From assembly GCF_030272615.1 (NCBI RefSeq), contig NC_081413.1:718229867-718293866 (forward strand): a stretch of 64,000 nucleotides of DNA. The letters are read 5' to 3'. Under the pieces are notes generated by a model. It worked only from the letters and a program-made list of their open reading frames with translations. It had not been told where the DNA came from and did not search any database. Made by a program: the position numbers and the translations under genes. The first letter of the stretch is position 1. Every line of letters starts with the position of its first letter. Shown piece by piece: positions 22,184 to 34,520 of this stretch. The stretch comes from Cryptomeria japonica (taxonomy: Eukaryota > Streptophyta > Pinopsida > Cupressales > Cupressaceae).

Positions 22184-24019
22184 ATGGTTTGCTTAGTGTT
22201 AATCCCTACTCCAGTTTTTGATGGTTCAAATTATTCTATTTGGAGTTCTAGGATGGAAGTCTACCTATCCTCCTTAGGGTTTGATGTTTGGATATCAGTT
22301 CTTAATGGATTCCCTAGTCAAGTCAATTCTCCCACTAATTCAGAAGTAGAAAAAAGATATTGATGCAATGATGTAATAGAAAAGGCTATATTCTATGGGC
22401 TCACAAATGATGTTTCATCATAGGTGGACAGATGCAAATCAACAAAAATCCTATGAGATAGATTGAAGAAACTTTATGGCAATGAACCTTGTACTGCAGA
22501 ACCGGTTTGTGAGAACAAGAAAAGAAATGGATCACATAGGTCTGTAGATGAAGATAGATCAGTAAGCAACAACAATAATGATGAAGAAGGAACTCACCTC
22601 TTCATGGCTCAAGACTCACAAGATGAGATGAACACATCTGAGAATGATCATGCATGTTATTCCTACCGGCAAGATGTGTTTGGCCGTGATAGTGAAGGTG
22701 AAGATGAAGATGAAGCAGAAGTTGTTCTTGAAGGAGAACTTGTAAGTGCACTCAAAGAGCATAGTAGAGTGAGGAATGAATACAAGTTATTCAAGAATGC
22801 TGTAGTTGTGGAACAAAACCTGTTGATCAGATACCTTGAAGAATCTAAGAAATGTATCTCAAAGTTGAAGACTTAATGAGAAGACACCAAGGAATGAAGG
22901 TGTAAAGATCTAGCATCTGTGCTAGAGGAAAAGGATAAAAAGTATAAGCAACTAGAAGGAGAAATGGAGAGTCTCCAAAATGACCTTTAGAAATGTCAGG
23001 ATGAGCTCAAGGTGAGAATCCAATTTGATGATAGCAGTGATTCCTTGGATAAAATACTGAAGAAACAAAAACACTCCAAGGATACCAAAGGAGTAGGAAG
23101 TGGTGTAGGTGAATGCTCCACTAGAAAGAGTGTCCCCCACAAAGACATTTTGTTTGTCTCCTCAAATAGAGATAAAAAGGGACATAAATTCACTATCCAG
23201 AATACTCCCTGGAAGAAGGTTGATCTAACCACAACCGGTGAAGACATGAAGCCAAGGATGAAGATTGGTACTATAAGAAGGAACAACAATGCAGATCCTA
23301 AAGGAAAAGGAAGGATGGAAGAAGGCAGATTCACCGGAAGCAAGAACAAAAGAAGACATCATAGAAGACCTCCTACCAGTAGAAGACAAGGAAATTCTAC
23401 CACTCACAAGACAAAGCAAGTGTGGGAATAGAAGAGATTGGATGGAAGAGCTATAGAGCATGGACAATCCAAGATCCATCCCCAGAGAAGCAAAAATGGA
23501 GATACTAAACCAATAAGATCTCATGCATGGAAGAATAAATTTGTAAGTCATATGCCATCCTTAACCAGTTACTGCTTCTCATGCAAGGATTATGGCCATT
23601 GGGCAATTGAATGCAAAAAGAGGTCTAGGAATATACATAATGTTCTTCCTAGAAATAATAATGTTATCTGCCAAAACTATAATGGTTTTGGCCATAAAAG
23701 TCATAATTGCAGAAAGATGGGATTATAATCATATGATAGTTGGTATAGAAGCTATGCTCAACATAGAAAAGGATATAGAGCATATGGAGGTCAAAGACCT
23801 GCATGGAGCAAAAGGAGAAATGCCCCTGCTAGATCAAGAGGTCCACCGGTTCTGGTAGTCGATTACAACAACATGACCAGAAGAAGATGGTCTAACCAGT
23901 TTCACAAAAGGTCCCCTATTCATGCATATGGTATGAACATTGTTTGCCTCTTTAGAAATGCTTCTGATAGTAATTTAGAATCCGGTAGAGAAAGGACCAG
24001 TCAGCAAAAGAAAGAATGA
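22184..24019 (+). pseudogene. gag: COP-1 gag, multiply broken
   Basis: The first ATG after the primer site opens a copia Gag N-terminus (PVFDGSNYSIWSSRMEVYL). Stops follow at about 22361, 22421 and 22456. The frame then continues through an acidic segment and a predicted coiled coil (LEGELVSALKEHSRVRNEYK, near 22730-22790), and a Lys/Arg-rich part (23012-23431). Two zinc knuckles follow: CFSCKDYGHWAIEC (near 23575) is complete, while CQNYNGFGHKSHNC has Tyr at the second Cys. Several frameshifts occur. The layout is that of plant copia Gag with an extended coiled-coil middle. Confidence 0.8.
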
Positions 24020-25445
24020 GACCAAGAAGGTATGGAAGAAGAAGGAAGAGAGAAGGACCATGGACCAGCATTGTGCATTCAATGCACAAGTGATATCTTT
24101 CAAGGCTTAAAGAAGATGCAGGACCTTAGGGGGGGTAACACATTGACAATATTATTCATCCCTTAGTGAAAAGGACAAATGGAAGAACAAATTGTTGTCA
24201 GTATATAGGAAGAAAATGAGATGACAAGTGTGTGTAGTGGCTTCCTTGGTTGCACACCTACAGATGAGAGATGGATCCCTATTGCATGTGTCAATGGATG
24301 GCTAATTTGCAATTAGGATTAGAAGCATTTGACACAAGAAAACATAAGTTAGAGAAAGATGCCCCGATAATGTTGATGGACCAGTATAGGAAACCGGTTT
24401 GTGCAGTTGGTTACCAATATGAATACTACTCTGTATCTATAGGTTATGTAAGACAAAGAGGTCAAGGATCATTGAAATAACTCTAGTAGAATGGATTGAG
24501 GTGATTATGTCTTACGTGGTATTGGAAAATACTTGAATGACATATATTGGCCTAATTGTTGATCATGTATGCATGCATCTTTTTGGGCTAACTAGTTTGA
24601 TATATGGCATGATAATGACATAGTATGACATTGTGCACATCTAGGATCATGTCATATGTTGTGATGGATATAATGTAGTTGAAATATCATCGGTTGATCA
24701 CATGCACAACTCAACTGGTATGATGGTGCAGATTGGAGCTCTGACTTAGATCCTAATAGATAAATGAAGACTTGAGATGTATGACTCAAGGGGAGTTGAC
24801 AACCATGTTTTCTAACTTGTATCAGACTTGTTGGACACAAATGGTGTGCAAGTGTCTATTGATGTACCAGTATGATTGATACCTTGAGATGTGCTCATCG
24901 TACCGAGGTTGTGAGGTATTTCAATGAATATTAAATTTGTACTTAATTGAAATCATAGACCACTGGGAGTTTTTGTTTGCAAAAAGGGAGAGTTGCCTAC
25001 ACATGAGAACATACAGTTGGTATCAGAGAAGATATAGTTGTTGTAAGTGTCAGCTTCAACACTTGATATCAACAACTTGGGTTGAGAATAAATTCTTCAT
25101 ATCAAAGGGGAGATGATACAATCTGACCAACAGGTAAGTTTTCTTCATTGACACATTTTCCTTCAATTGGTTTCACTTGGTGGTTGAGTCCTCCATCTCA
25201 AACTATTGTGAATTGAGAAGATCCAATGTATGATGGTCAAAGTAGGAGAAGCATCTGGTAGAGAAAAGGGAGGAGAGAAAACCCTTTCAGTACACTTTGC
25301 CATTGTTGTCAAAGGAGGAAGAGAGAATTTGTAGTATGCCAGATAATACATGTGTGAGAATCCATAGCACACACAAAAGGGGAGAGAAAGAAATTGTAGT
25401 ATGTCACATACTACATGTGTTGACATCAATGCCAAAGAGGGATAT
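24020..25445 (+). other. COP-1 3' internal region, no pol found
   Basis: About 1.4 kb follow gag, with short open frames (for example 24271-24480) but no protease, integrase, RT or RNase H motif on either strand. A purine-rich run GCCAAAGAGGGATAT before 25446 is the likely polypurine tract. Confidence 0.65.
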
Positions 25446-26019
25446 TGTTGGCATTGTGTTGTCATTGATGTCAATCGGTATAGGAATGCAATCGGCATGG
25501 GAGATTGATGAGTAGTGTTGTCATTGATGTATACCAAAAAATGGTGTCATTAATTTCATCTAGCATAATGATCATGGGAGTCACCGGTACACAAGTTAGT
25601 ATTGGCTTGTGTGACTGGAGACCGGTATTGGATAACAATTGGCAAGTGACATGTTGGCAGCACATTATTTCCAACCGACAAGTGAGAAATCAAGGTGAAC
25701 TAGCATGTGGATCTACAGGGTGAGATAATGCATATATGCCAACCAGTATGATGTTTGGATGTGAAACAGCAAGAATCCCAATAGATAAATATGTAGTCAC
25801 CAAATGAAGAGATGACCGACAGTGAGTTTTCCCAGCCGAATCACATGTGTTTGTTTGAGGATATGCCTGCTCAAATAGGGAAGCCATATTGGTGCAATGT
25901 CGGATGCAGATGACAAGGATACAGTCCCACTGGTAAGTGAAGCTTATCTCCTCTTATGCATGAAATGCATCATATTCCTCTAAGATAAGACAAAAGAGTA
26001 GAAGGTAGGTGATTGAACA
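25446..26019 (+). repeat. COP-1 3' LTR, truncated by GYP-1
   Basis: It matches 1191-1775 and then stops at 26014-26019, where GYP-1 LTR sequence (TGTTGGTTCCC) starts. The rest of this LTR is expected on the far side of GYP-1, outside the window. Confidence 0.8.
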
Positions 26020-28900
26020 TGTTGGTTCCCAAAATAAATGGGTTTACAGTGCCACAAGGCAGAGACCAAGCTATCTTCTTCAAAAATATCTATAGAAAGC
26101 CACTTCCAACTATCAATATCCTTCAGGCTTGGACCAACATTAACAAGGATATAATGTCCTTCTACACTTTGGGCTCTGCAAAACCCTGGAGGGTAATCCC
26201 TTCAGTGAACTTCTTGATCTCTGTAACAATACTCAAGAATCTACTTAAAATAAAGCAGATTATCTCATACAAGGGCTCAATAGAAAGGGAGAATGCTCAA
26301 GGATGGAAAGTCCTTCAGTGATCCTCAACCTTAGGTTGGAGCATGAGATGGGTGAGAAAGCTTCCAGAAAATACATGAAAATTTAACAATGATGCTCTGA
26401 TATTTAAAAGATTTGTAGAGATTCGTGAGTTAAAACTAGAACAAGGCTGATAAATAAAGCCGGTTACAAGAAGTGATTAGTGCCTTAGTCCATTGGGCTC
26501 TTGAAAGATATAAAACAAAAACCTAAATATGTGATAGAATTTGATCTAATAACATAAGATCTAAGATAATACTGTCTTACAATATTCTTATTTGTAATCC
26601 CAACCCAAAACTACTTATCTAAAATCCTTGCACAGGCCCTATCATTCTGCAACTCTATTTAAGAAATTTAATTGAACCCTTGGGCCGAAGCATAAATAGA
26701 AAGATACATACATCACAACAATGCATTGAATGAAATAAACCCCTGATTGATTTCATTCAAAAATTGATAGAATCATACAATGGAGAGAAAAGAGTTAGAA
26801 TTTTGTTTTATTTGAATTAAAAAAAATGGCCATCTCTATCACAGGATAAAATTTACATATAACTCCTTCAAGAACCTATGAAAAGCTTGACCCTAAGACC
26901 TTTCTTCATTTAATCTATAAAAGACTTTACAACTTGTTCACTTCACCTAGACTCACTACTGGAAACAGACTAGGAAAAACCCAAGGAACAAGAAAACTTA
27001 ACCTAAAAGATATTTTCCCAAAACATCTAAATCCTTCTTCTCGCCATGATTTCCCTTTTTATAGAAGATAGGGAGAAACAAGCTTCTGACCAAAAGACAC
27101 ACATCAACTGCAGATTCATTCTTGACAACTAGACCTAAAAGGCCATATGCAATTCTATTACAAAAAAAATTCCGTATCCATGTGCTGGCACATGTGAATC
27201 ATCATTCTTAACTAAAAATTAGTAGGAGAAAAACCATTTGAGCCATGCCATTATCGCCCTGAAACCTTTAGATGGAGTGTGAGATGTTGCGCTTCTGTCT
27301 TATAGAGCATTTACCTTCTAGGAGAGGAAACCAAGTCCCAGCAAGAAGAAAAGTCGCCTCTCAATTAGAGGAGGAGCTTCAACCTTCATACCCAGGATTA
27401 GAGAACGTGGAAGGAGGAGCCTTAGGGGAAACATAATATACTGGGGAGGGGTCTCCACTTCCATGCAGCCACATGGATGATTTTCTTCCAATCCCTACCC
27501 AAACATGTTCCTTTTTCATTCCTCTATGGGCTTTCTCTTAGAACCCCTGCGATCCAGTGACGAAGTAGAAGCAGAGGCTATGCTATGTGTGGCCTTTTGT
27601 TCATAAGAAAAGGCTTTCACGCCCCCTCTGTAAATCCTCCTTACTTTCACATCCCCTCTAGAAATAGACAAACTCACACATGAGAAAAAACATCCACCTA
27701 GTATCATAGAGAAGATAGCAATTCCATTTACGACCTTGCTCACACATCATTCTCCTTGCAGAAGAAAAAATTGCACTCAAAAAATGGAAAGGCTTCATTT
27801 TCTCCTACCAGTTTGGTCACCACCATGTTGTATTTATAGCTAAAAACACTTAATCTAGTAGTGTTTGTTCATGAAAAATCATCACTATGGTGCTCTTAAT
27901 TCAACCTGCCAACTATGGACACTAGAAATCGTACCTATCATATCCACTATATTTTCCTGTCAAGGCTCATTTGATGCAAGTGATTTTATCCTAATTTTAT
28001 TCTTCAATGGGTGTACAGTCTCTTGCTTCAAGATTCCTATCAACAAGCAATCTTTAAATTCATCAGAGAACTCATGATTCACCATATCTAAACCTAAAAG
28101 TAATCCCGATCCTTTCACATCTCTGAGATATTTTCCTTGTCTTGTCGAATGAGTCCTTTACTCAATAAAAAAATTGAAAATAATCCTCCTAGATTGAGCC
28201 GGCAATCTAAATCTCCCAACTTGTCATTAACCATTCTGAGTCGACAAGTTTGTATCCTATTCATCCTATCTCTCCCATGCGAGCCATGACCAATGTCTCT
28301 AATGATCCCTTTTAATTTCAAATTTGAAACTCAGTCGCAGATCTTACCAAGCCTAGCAAATCAAATGATCATTATCTGTCGATGCAGCACTTGACCTTCT
28401 ATCTGTATTCACGGACCCACAAAGTCATGACAAATCAGCACCATATCATCTTTTGATCAAAATCTATTAGCATCCCCACCATAGGTCTTCCTGGTCAGCC
28501 AAGAACACGTGGCATCATCTCGTGATGCCGCAGTCCATAACTTCCTTGGAACTTCCATCGTGGGAATATGGGGATCATCGAATCTATTTACACTTTTTTG
28601 CTTTGCACATTGGCTATTAACCCTTTTAGAATTAAAAGTTGAGCACTGTTTATCTTGAAGACGTGCCAATCAATAAGACTGTTAATAAATCAATTTTTAC
28701 CTCTTGAAGACCGGCAACACAAAGCTTTGGCAAGTTACACTGCCAACTTGTAATTTTCTGCTGAAGACACATGGCATCATCTCATGATGCCACAATCTTT
28801 ATCTTCACTACACTTTCAATCACGAGGAAGCACGAACCATCAGATCTATTCTTCTTTTATCAACCACATGAAATATTTAGGATTTAGTCTTAGGAAAAAT
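26020..28900 (-). repeat. GYP-1 3' LTR (inner boundary approximate)
   Basis: Homology to 56117-58757 runs from 26020 to about 28655. The LTR probably continues to about 28900, because 28755-28870 partly repeats LTR sequence at 28495-28600 (GGCATCATCTC...GATGCC). I could not fix the internal junction. A TATA motif on minus (TATAAATA, plus 27831-27838) suits a promoter. No gene is visible. Confidence 0.7.
27831..27838 (-). promoter_or_regulatory. Putative TATA box of GYP-1 LTR
   Basis: On minus GCTATAAATA lies roughly 1 kb into the LTR. The matching place in the other LTR (about 57922) is decayed. Another TATA-like site on minus (CTATAAAAAGG, near 27057) is kept in both LTR copies and is an alternative. 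Confidence 0.35.
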
Positions 28901-30211
28901 GTAGGTGTGGGCACAATTATTAAAAGAGATTGACTATAGGGAAATTTTTATGCGACTTAGGAAAATCATTTCTACAACTGGTCCACCACCACTTAGCACC
29001 TATGAAATAAAAATATCCCCACCCATGGTAAACAACCCTTGGCCTTAGTGGTAAAAAGTAATGATGAGATATATCATTACTAGGGTTTTCTTCACAAACA
29101 TAAGAAATTTTGATAAACCCAAAACCCTAGACCTTGAACCTTGATAGAGGATGCAAATAAAACTAGAAAGATCTATATTTAAGCTTAAAATTGAAAATTA
29201 TCATGCAATCAATTTCCAAGGCTATCAGTGGCTCTAGTTGGGGACGCTCAAATCATAGGAGTAAGACAACAAACCAGAATCTTTGGTGAAGCAGACCAAA
29301 AAGAAATTACCTGGACAGGGTAACTTCAACAGAAAAGGAAACTATACTAACAAAGAAAACCTAAGTAATGCTCATGGATAATAACTACTTTAAGAAAAGT
29401 AGAACCTTGAAATTTTTCCATGAACAGGAAATTCAAGAGGGAATTATTAGTCATTCCATTGGGCAGAGTCAAAAAATTCACTCTACCCCAAATTACTTGT
29501 GGCATACAGGGTCAAACCACATGTGATAGGCCAATGCCATTTGTCACTCTCAACCAGTATTTCCCTCTCTCATAAACATGATTCTCTTCTAAAAGAACCA
29601 AATGTAATTTAATATCGTAAGTGGAATGCCATTTTTCAAACCTGTTGGCTACTTTTGTCCAACTACTATGTTTAAAATTATCATTGCAGTTACTATTGAA
29701 ACTCTGAAACTTATGCAATGATATATAATTTTTTTCATCTTGTAATATATATATGTTTTATTGAACATAACATACATCCTGACTACAACACATATCCCAT
29801 TCTATAAGAACATCATCAGTTGAAAAAAGAAAATCTCATATTTTGGCACATAACTGACAAAACATGCCTCATCTGCAACATTGGCCTACTTACTGAATTA
29901 TGGACTCCCTGAAAAATCCATTTTCTTACTGAGCATAACAAGAAAACTATTATAAAGAGGAGGAAAAGGATTAGAGATGATCCCTTCATGTAACTGCAAA
30001 TCATCAATATGGACAAAAACTTCAACCTCCTACTCTATATCCCATTCGATGTCGACAATATTAGCAACAAGAAGAAACTGATTATTGTTACTTATCATTA
30101 ATTCAAGTATCACATATTTATCTTTATAATTATCTATTTCAAAAGTTGACGCAATAGTGTCCGTACTCTCACTTGTTTCTTCATACAAAGGGTTAAGAGA
30201 AATATGAAAAC
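28901..30211 (-). pseudogene. GYP-1 internal 3' part with C-terminal coding remnant
   Basis: On minus, the frame from the right flank of GYP-2 continues here as EKG/FHISLNPLYEETSES and runs to a stop at about 30030, then on through EVEVFVHIDDLQLHEG. No protease, RT or integrase motif appears. Another minus frame at 29512-29718 has no recognisable domain. The remainder (28901-29500) is AT-rich and featureless to my reading. Confidence 0.5.
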
Positions 30212-30216
30212 CCTTT
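30212..30216. repeat. GYP-2 target site duplication, left (CCTTT)
   Basis: CCTTT precedes TGGTGCAG at 30217. CCTTC follows the 3' LTR at 46007-46011, a match of 4 of 5. Removing GYP-2 rejoins a GYP-1 minus-strand frame, which supports the boundary. Confidence 0.7.
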
Positions 30217-31807
30217 TGGTGCAGAAGCACCTAGGACCTAGGATTATAGGTTTTTCTCAATTTTGGCTTGTACTGACCTTAGCCAAGTCAGGTATTGAAT
30301 AAGGACTCCAGGAAGGTCCAAGAGTGAGTGTGATGAGTAAAATGTAGGCCTAGATTGAGTTAGTTCTTCTTAGGTTTACATTTTGTGCATAAGTAGTGGT
30401 TTGAGTAGGAAATTGACCTTCTTGATGGTCAAAAGTGGCAAGACTTGGTATAAGAACTAGGGAGGTTTCAAATAGTCTTAAGAATGCTTTAAAAGTCATC
30501 AGTAATGACTTAGAATAGGTTTCATAGATTAGAAGTACAAAAAGTGCAAAGTTGCAAAAGTTGTCATGACATTTTTTGTCCTAAAATGCTTAGCGATGGG
30601 GTTAGGGATAGCCCAATGCCCTAGAATGCCTCTGCACATGGGGAAGGCTATAAAAACCTTCTCTTGCATGGTTACCACTTGGCTGGATTTTTGTTTTTGT
30701 AAGTTCAACAATTTGAAACTACTCATTTTTGGATTGTTTGACATCATTTTGGCTTATTTTACTCATATTGCGAATACAAATGGATTGAATCCATTGATAC
30801 AGTAATGGATTGAGTTTCTTTGGTTTGTTTCAGAGTTATTAGTTTCATTTCAAGATTTGAAGTTAGGTTGTATTAGTGTTTTCATTGCTTGGTTTACAAA
30901 CGGCTAGTTTTGGCTTGTAGATAACACTTTTGTGTAAAATGGTTGTCCCATGAATTCCCTCCATGCTACCATCATGACCTATTGGGAAATGGAAGGAAAC
31001 TACTTTTATAGTGTACATATGTAGGGACAAGTTCTGAAGATGAAGTTTGATATGACTGTCACCTTGTTCTAGGCGAGTCTAGGAGCAACCCGGCTAGAGG
31101 AGACAAGGTGAATGCTAAACCACAATCTAACCTTTTGGAGGGGTCCATGAAGTTCATATAGAGTTTCCAATGCAAGGGGAAGTCTTGACAAGACCATTTG
31201 ATGCTCATTTTCCAAACTTAACTAGTCACTGCCAGTTAGAAGGCCTAGAAACCCTTCAAAACCCTTATTTTTGGGTTAGGGCATTGTACGGTGGGTTGAG
31301 AAACCAAAACCACTGAAATCTCTTGGGGATAGGTGTATCATTGAAGAATACCAAACCTTTTTGTAGGGTCTTTTGGACCATTTTCCTCTAAGCCCTAGAA
31401 AACCGGATTTTGGAGGCCTAATAGGGGTTCATTCCTTGTAGCCCTTTTTCTAGGAAAAATGGTGAAATCGGTAAGAACGTTAATGGATGCAAACCTTAAT
31501 TTGACCCAAAAGGTATTCAAAACATGTTAGAAGCCACCTCCACACCTCTGTATCAACTCACAATAATAGGAGGTCAAATTGACAAGTTGAAGCCAAGACA
31601 ACCATAATGAGCACATGGGAAACATTGTGAATTGGTAGGGTTCCTAGTTAAACACTGGAAGCAAACACCTTGAAATTGACAAGAAGAAAGCCCTAGAAGA
31701 GATTGAGAAGGACTTGGAGGTCTTAGAGAATAGCTAGGCCTGGAGAGCTGGTGGAATTGAGCAACACCAACTAGGTGAAGTATGAGCAAGCTAGGTGAAC
31801 CCCATCA
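30217..31807 (+). repeat. GYP-2 5' LTR
   Basis: It is 1,591 bp, from TGGTGCAGAAGCACCTAGG to AACCCCATCA, followed by a primer site. Its partner at 44361-46006 matches throughout. No gene lies inside. Confidence 0.9.
30649..30656 (+). promoter_or_regulatory. Putative TATA box of GYP-2 5' LTR
   Basis: GGCTATAAAAACCTTCTC is kept at the matching place in the 3' LTR (44822-44838). It is the clearest promoter motif of the element. Confidence 0.6.
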
Positions 31808-31810
31808 AAT

Positions 31811-31823
31811 TGGTATCAAAGCC
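31811..31823 (+). promoter_or_regulatory. GYP-2 primer binding site
   Basis: TGGTATCAAAGCC lies three bases after the LTR end and differs by one base from the initiator-Met site over its first 12 bases. Confidence 0.8.
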
Positions 31824-31881
31824 TATAAGATTTGGGCTAGGTGAGTAGATTTCCTCAGTGGAATTTGTAAAAGACAATAGC

Positions 31882-33600
31882 ATGGTGACCAATGTAGAGT
31901 TGGCAAAGAAAGTGGATGATTAGGAGGAAGAAAATAGGCTTCTGAAGGAAAAGTTGCTTGAATTGGAAAGTAAGCTTGGTGAGATTGTAACCAAGGCAGA
32001 TGAAGTGTTGGTAAAGGTTGAAGGAGTAGAAGGGAAGGGTAAAGAAGTGTCAGAAATAGACAAAGTACCTAAACCTGATCCTATCTTAGAACAAGAACCT
32101 TTCCTAAAGGCATTGAAGGCCTGAAGTGGTAAATCGTTAGAAGGATTGCCATTGTTCATTGGTAAGATGGAGGCAAAAGTGGTCTTGGAATGGATAGAAG
32201 GCATGGATAACCATTTTGAATGTGAAGGCATAACTGTAGCCCAAAGAGTCAAAGTAGCCAAGTCAAGGATGAGAGGAGTTTCTCTCACATGGTGGAAATT
32301 TGTGCAAGAGGAGAGAAAGAAAATGGGCAAAGCACCCATCTCTTCTTGGAAAGGGATGCTAGTCAAAATCAAAGAAGTCTATCTCCCTAATAAATATGAA
32401 GTGAAAATTCATAGGAAGAGACAAAACTTAAGATAAAAAGACCTTGATGTTAGTAGTTATATAGAGGAGTTCCATAAACTTAGCCTCAGATCTCATGTAG
32501 TGGAAGAAGAGAGTCTCAAAGTTGCTAGGCACCTAAATGGTCTACGATGGAACATCCAAGAAGAAATCAGTCTAATGAGCCTAAAGATAGTTCATCAAAC
32601 TTATCAACTTGCCCTTAAGGTGGAAGAAAAACTGAAAAGAAGACATGACTCAAGTAGCAATAGGGGTAGAGTTAGAGGAAAAGACAATAGAGGCCATAGG
32701 GGAGGCTTTGGAGGAAGAAGTTCTGAACAGAGGACATAAGGTGAGTCTAAACTCACTGAGAAACAAGAAAGTGGCACTAGTAAAGGAAGATTCAATAGAG
32801 GAAGGGGATCAAACAGTGGTTTTAGAGGAAGATCTAGTGGACAAGGTAGAGGTTCCTCATATTTTGCAACAATGAAGTGTTACAGTTGTAACGAACTTGG
32901 TCATCCAACATATAGGTGTCTAGAGAAGGGGTCATCATCACAAGGTGGTGAAAGAAGAGTGAACTATCTTCAAGAAGAGTGTTCAAGAAGCAAGACTTTA
33001 GAGGTTGCCTTAGAATCAGAGGTAGGTGACAACTTGATGATAAGGAGAAATTTGATCAAAGAACCGGTCAGAGAAGAGCCAAGCCAAAGAAGGTCCTTAT
33101 TTAGGATCAAATGCAAGATTATGGACAAGGTTTGCAAAGTGATCATTGATTCAGGGTCAACATACAATATTGTGTCAGAAGAGGCAGTGAGTAAGCTCAA
33201 ATTGCAAAGGATACCTCACAACAACCCATATAGAGTCACTTGGTTGAACAAAGGCCAACATGTCCTAGTCAATGAGCAAGCATGGGTAGATTTTACCATT
33301 GGGAGGTATAAGGACAAGGTGTTATGTGATGTCCTACCCATGGTTGCATGCCATCTTCTATTGGGAAGACCATGGTAATTTGATAGACAAGCTATTCATG
33401 ATGGAGCCAAAAATGCATACTCATTCAAGAAAGATGGAGTCACATTAAAGATTCAGTCTATCCTTGAGGAAAGTGAAAAGAGGGTAGTAGGTCCTAATGT
33501 TCTTTTGGTGAGTGAAAAACAATTATTGAAGATACTAGAGGAAGGTGAAGGTATAGGGTTTGCATTAGTAATAAAGCCTAAAGAGGAAGACAAGAAAGAG
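31882..33600 (+). pseudogene. gag: GYP-2 gag and protease, stop-interrupted
   Basis: One frame from ATG at 31882 carries an N-terminal coiled coil (EEENRLLKEKLLELESKL), a gag core (KVVLEWIEGMDNHFE, VSLTWWKFVQEE), a Gly/Arg-rich stretch, a zinc knuckle CYSCNELGHPTYRC (32878-32919) and a retropepsin site IIDSGSTYNIVSEEA (33145). In-frame stops occur at about 31918, 32122, 32434, 32737, 33376 and 33601. Most fit a change of CAA/CAG to TAA/TAG. The domain order and knuckle are typical of chromovirus Gag-Pol. Confidence 0.88.
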
Positions 33601-34515
33601 TAACGAGATTTGCCAATAGAGGTTCAAGACCTATTGAAGAAGTTCAAAGGCATAGTGAGTGATGGAGAGCCAACCACCTTACCTCCTAAAAGAACCATAA
33701 GCCATCAAATAGACTTCATTCCCAGAGCATCCTTACCTAATAAGGCAGCTTAAAAAATGACTCCCCAACAAAATGTTGAGATTGCCAAGCAAATCCAAGA
33801 GCTTTAGACCAAGGCCTAATTAGGAAAAGCATTAGCCCTTGTGTTGTACCTATTGTGTTAGCCCCAAAGAAAGGTGGTACTTGGAGATTGTGTACTGATT
33901 CTAGAGCTATAAATAGGATTACCATCAGATATAGGTTTCCAATTCCTAGAATAGAAGACCTAATGGATTGTTTAGGGGAAGCCAAGTACTTTACCAAGGT
34001 TGACCTTAAAAGTGGATACCCCCAAATTAGGATTAAGGAGGGTGATGAGTGGAAAACTGCATTTAAGACAACAAAGGGTCTTTATGAATAGCTTGTAATG
34101 CCATTTGGCTTATCCAATACTCCAAGCACCTTCATGAGACTCATGAATAAGGTGATGAAGGAATTCATAGGTAAATTTGTGGTGGTATATCTAGATGATA
34201 TTCTCATTTTCAGTAAGGATAGGGCAGATCATATTAATCATTTTCAAGATGTACTACAAAAATTGTATGATGAAAAGCTAACCATGCATTTGGACAAGTG
34301 TGAATTTTTTAAGCAGGAGTTGGTTTACCTTGGGTTTATGTTGTCTTAAGGAAACCTCAAGATGGATCCAATCAAGGTTGAAGCCATAGTAAATTGGCAT
34401 ACTCCTAAGTCAGCAACAGAGGTGAGAAACTTCCATGGACTAGCTCAGTACTACAGAAAGTTCATTAGGCAATTCAGTGCTATATGTGCACCAATGTTAG
34501 GCACAATTAGAGGTG
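33601..34515 (+). pseudogene. pol: GYP-2 reverse transcriptase
   Basis: A frameshift lies between about 33800 and 33855. After it come [52 protein letters not shown] and the catalytic [13 protein letters not shown] (YLDD, near 34190). Then HGLAQYYRKFIRQFS leads into the RNase H connection. In-frame stops occur at 34089 and 34347. The frame is cut by COP-3 at 34521 and continues at 41204. Confidence 0.92.
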
Positions 34516-34520
34516 GAATG
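34516..34520. repeat. COP-3 target site duplication, left (GAATG)
   Basis: GAATG lies before TGTTGG at 34521 and again at 41199-41203 after GACCTACA. The duplication is perfect, and the GYP-2 coding order joins across it. Confidence 0.95.

Larger units (their letters stand above)
1191..26019 (+). mobile_element. COP-1: copia-type LTR retrotransposon, gag only, host of COP-2
   Basis: The LTR start at 1191 reappears at 25446 with about 10% divergence by eye (TGTTGGCATTGTGTTGTCAT in both). An initiator-Met-like primer site lies at 22114-22125. The internal region is only about 3.3 kb (22112-25445). It holds a decayed gag with zinc knuckles and no recognisable protease, integrase, RT or RNase H. 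The 5' LTR is split by COP-2. The 3' LTR is cut by GYP-1 at 26020, so its remainder should lie beyond 64000. Either this is a non-autonomous element or a deleted copy; a single copy cannot separate the two. Confidence 0.75.

Noticed and set aside
24271-24480. Small frame in the COP-1 3' internal region as a pol remnant
   Set aside because: No integrase, RT or RNase H motif can be recognised in it, so no function is assigned.
27865-28077. A 70-codon frame shared by both GYP-1 LTRs (also 57964-58170)
   Set aside because: It lies antisense within the LTR, has no domain, and the similarity is explained by LTR homology.
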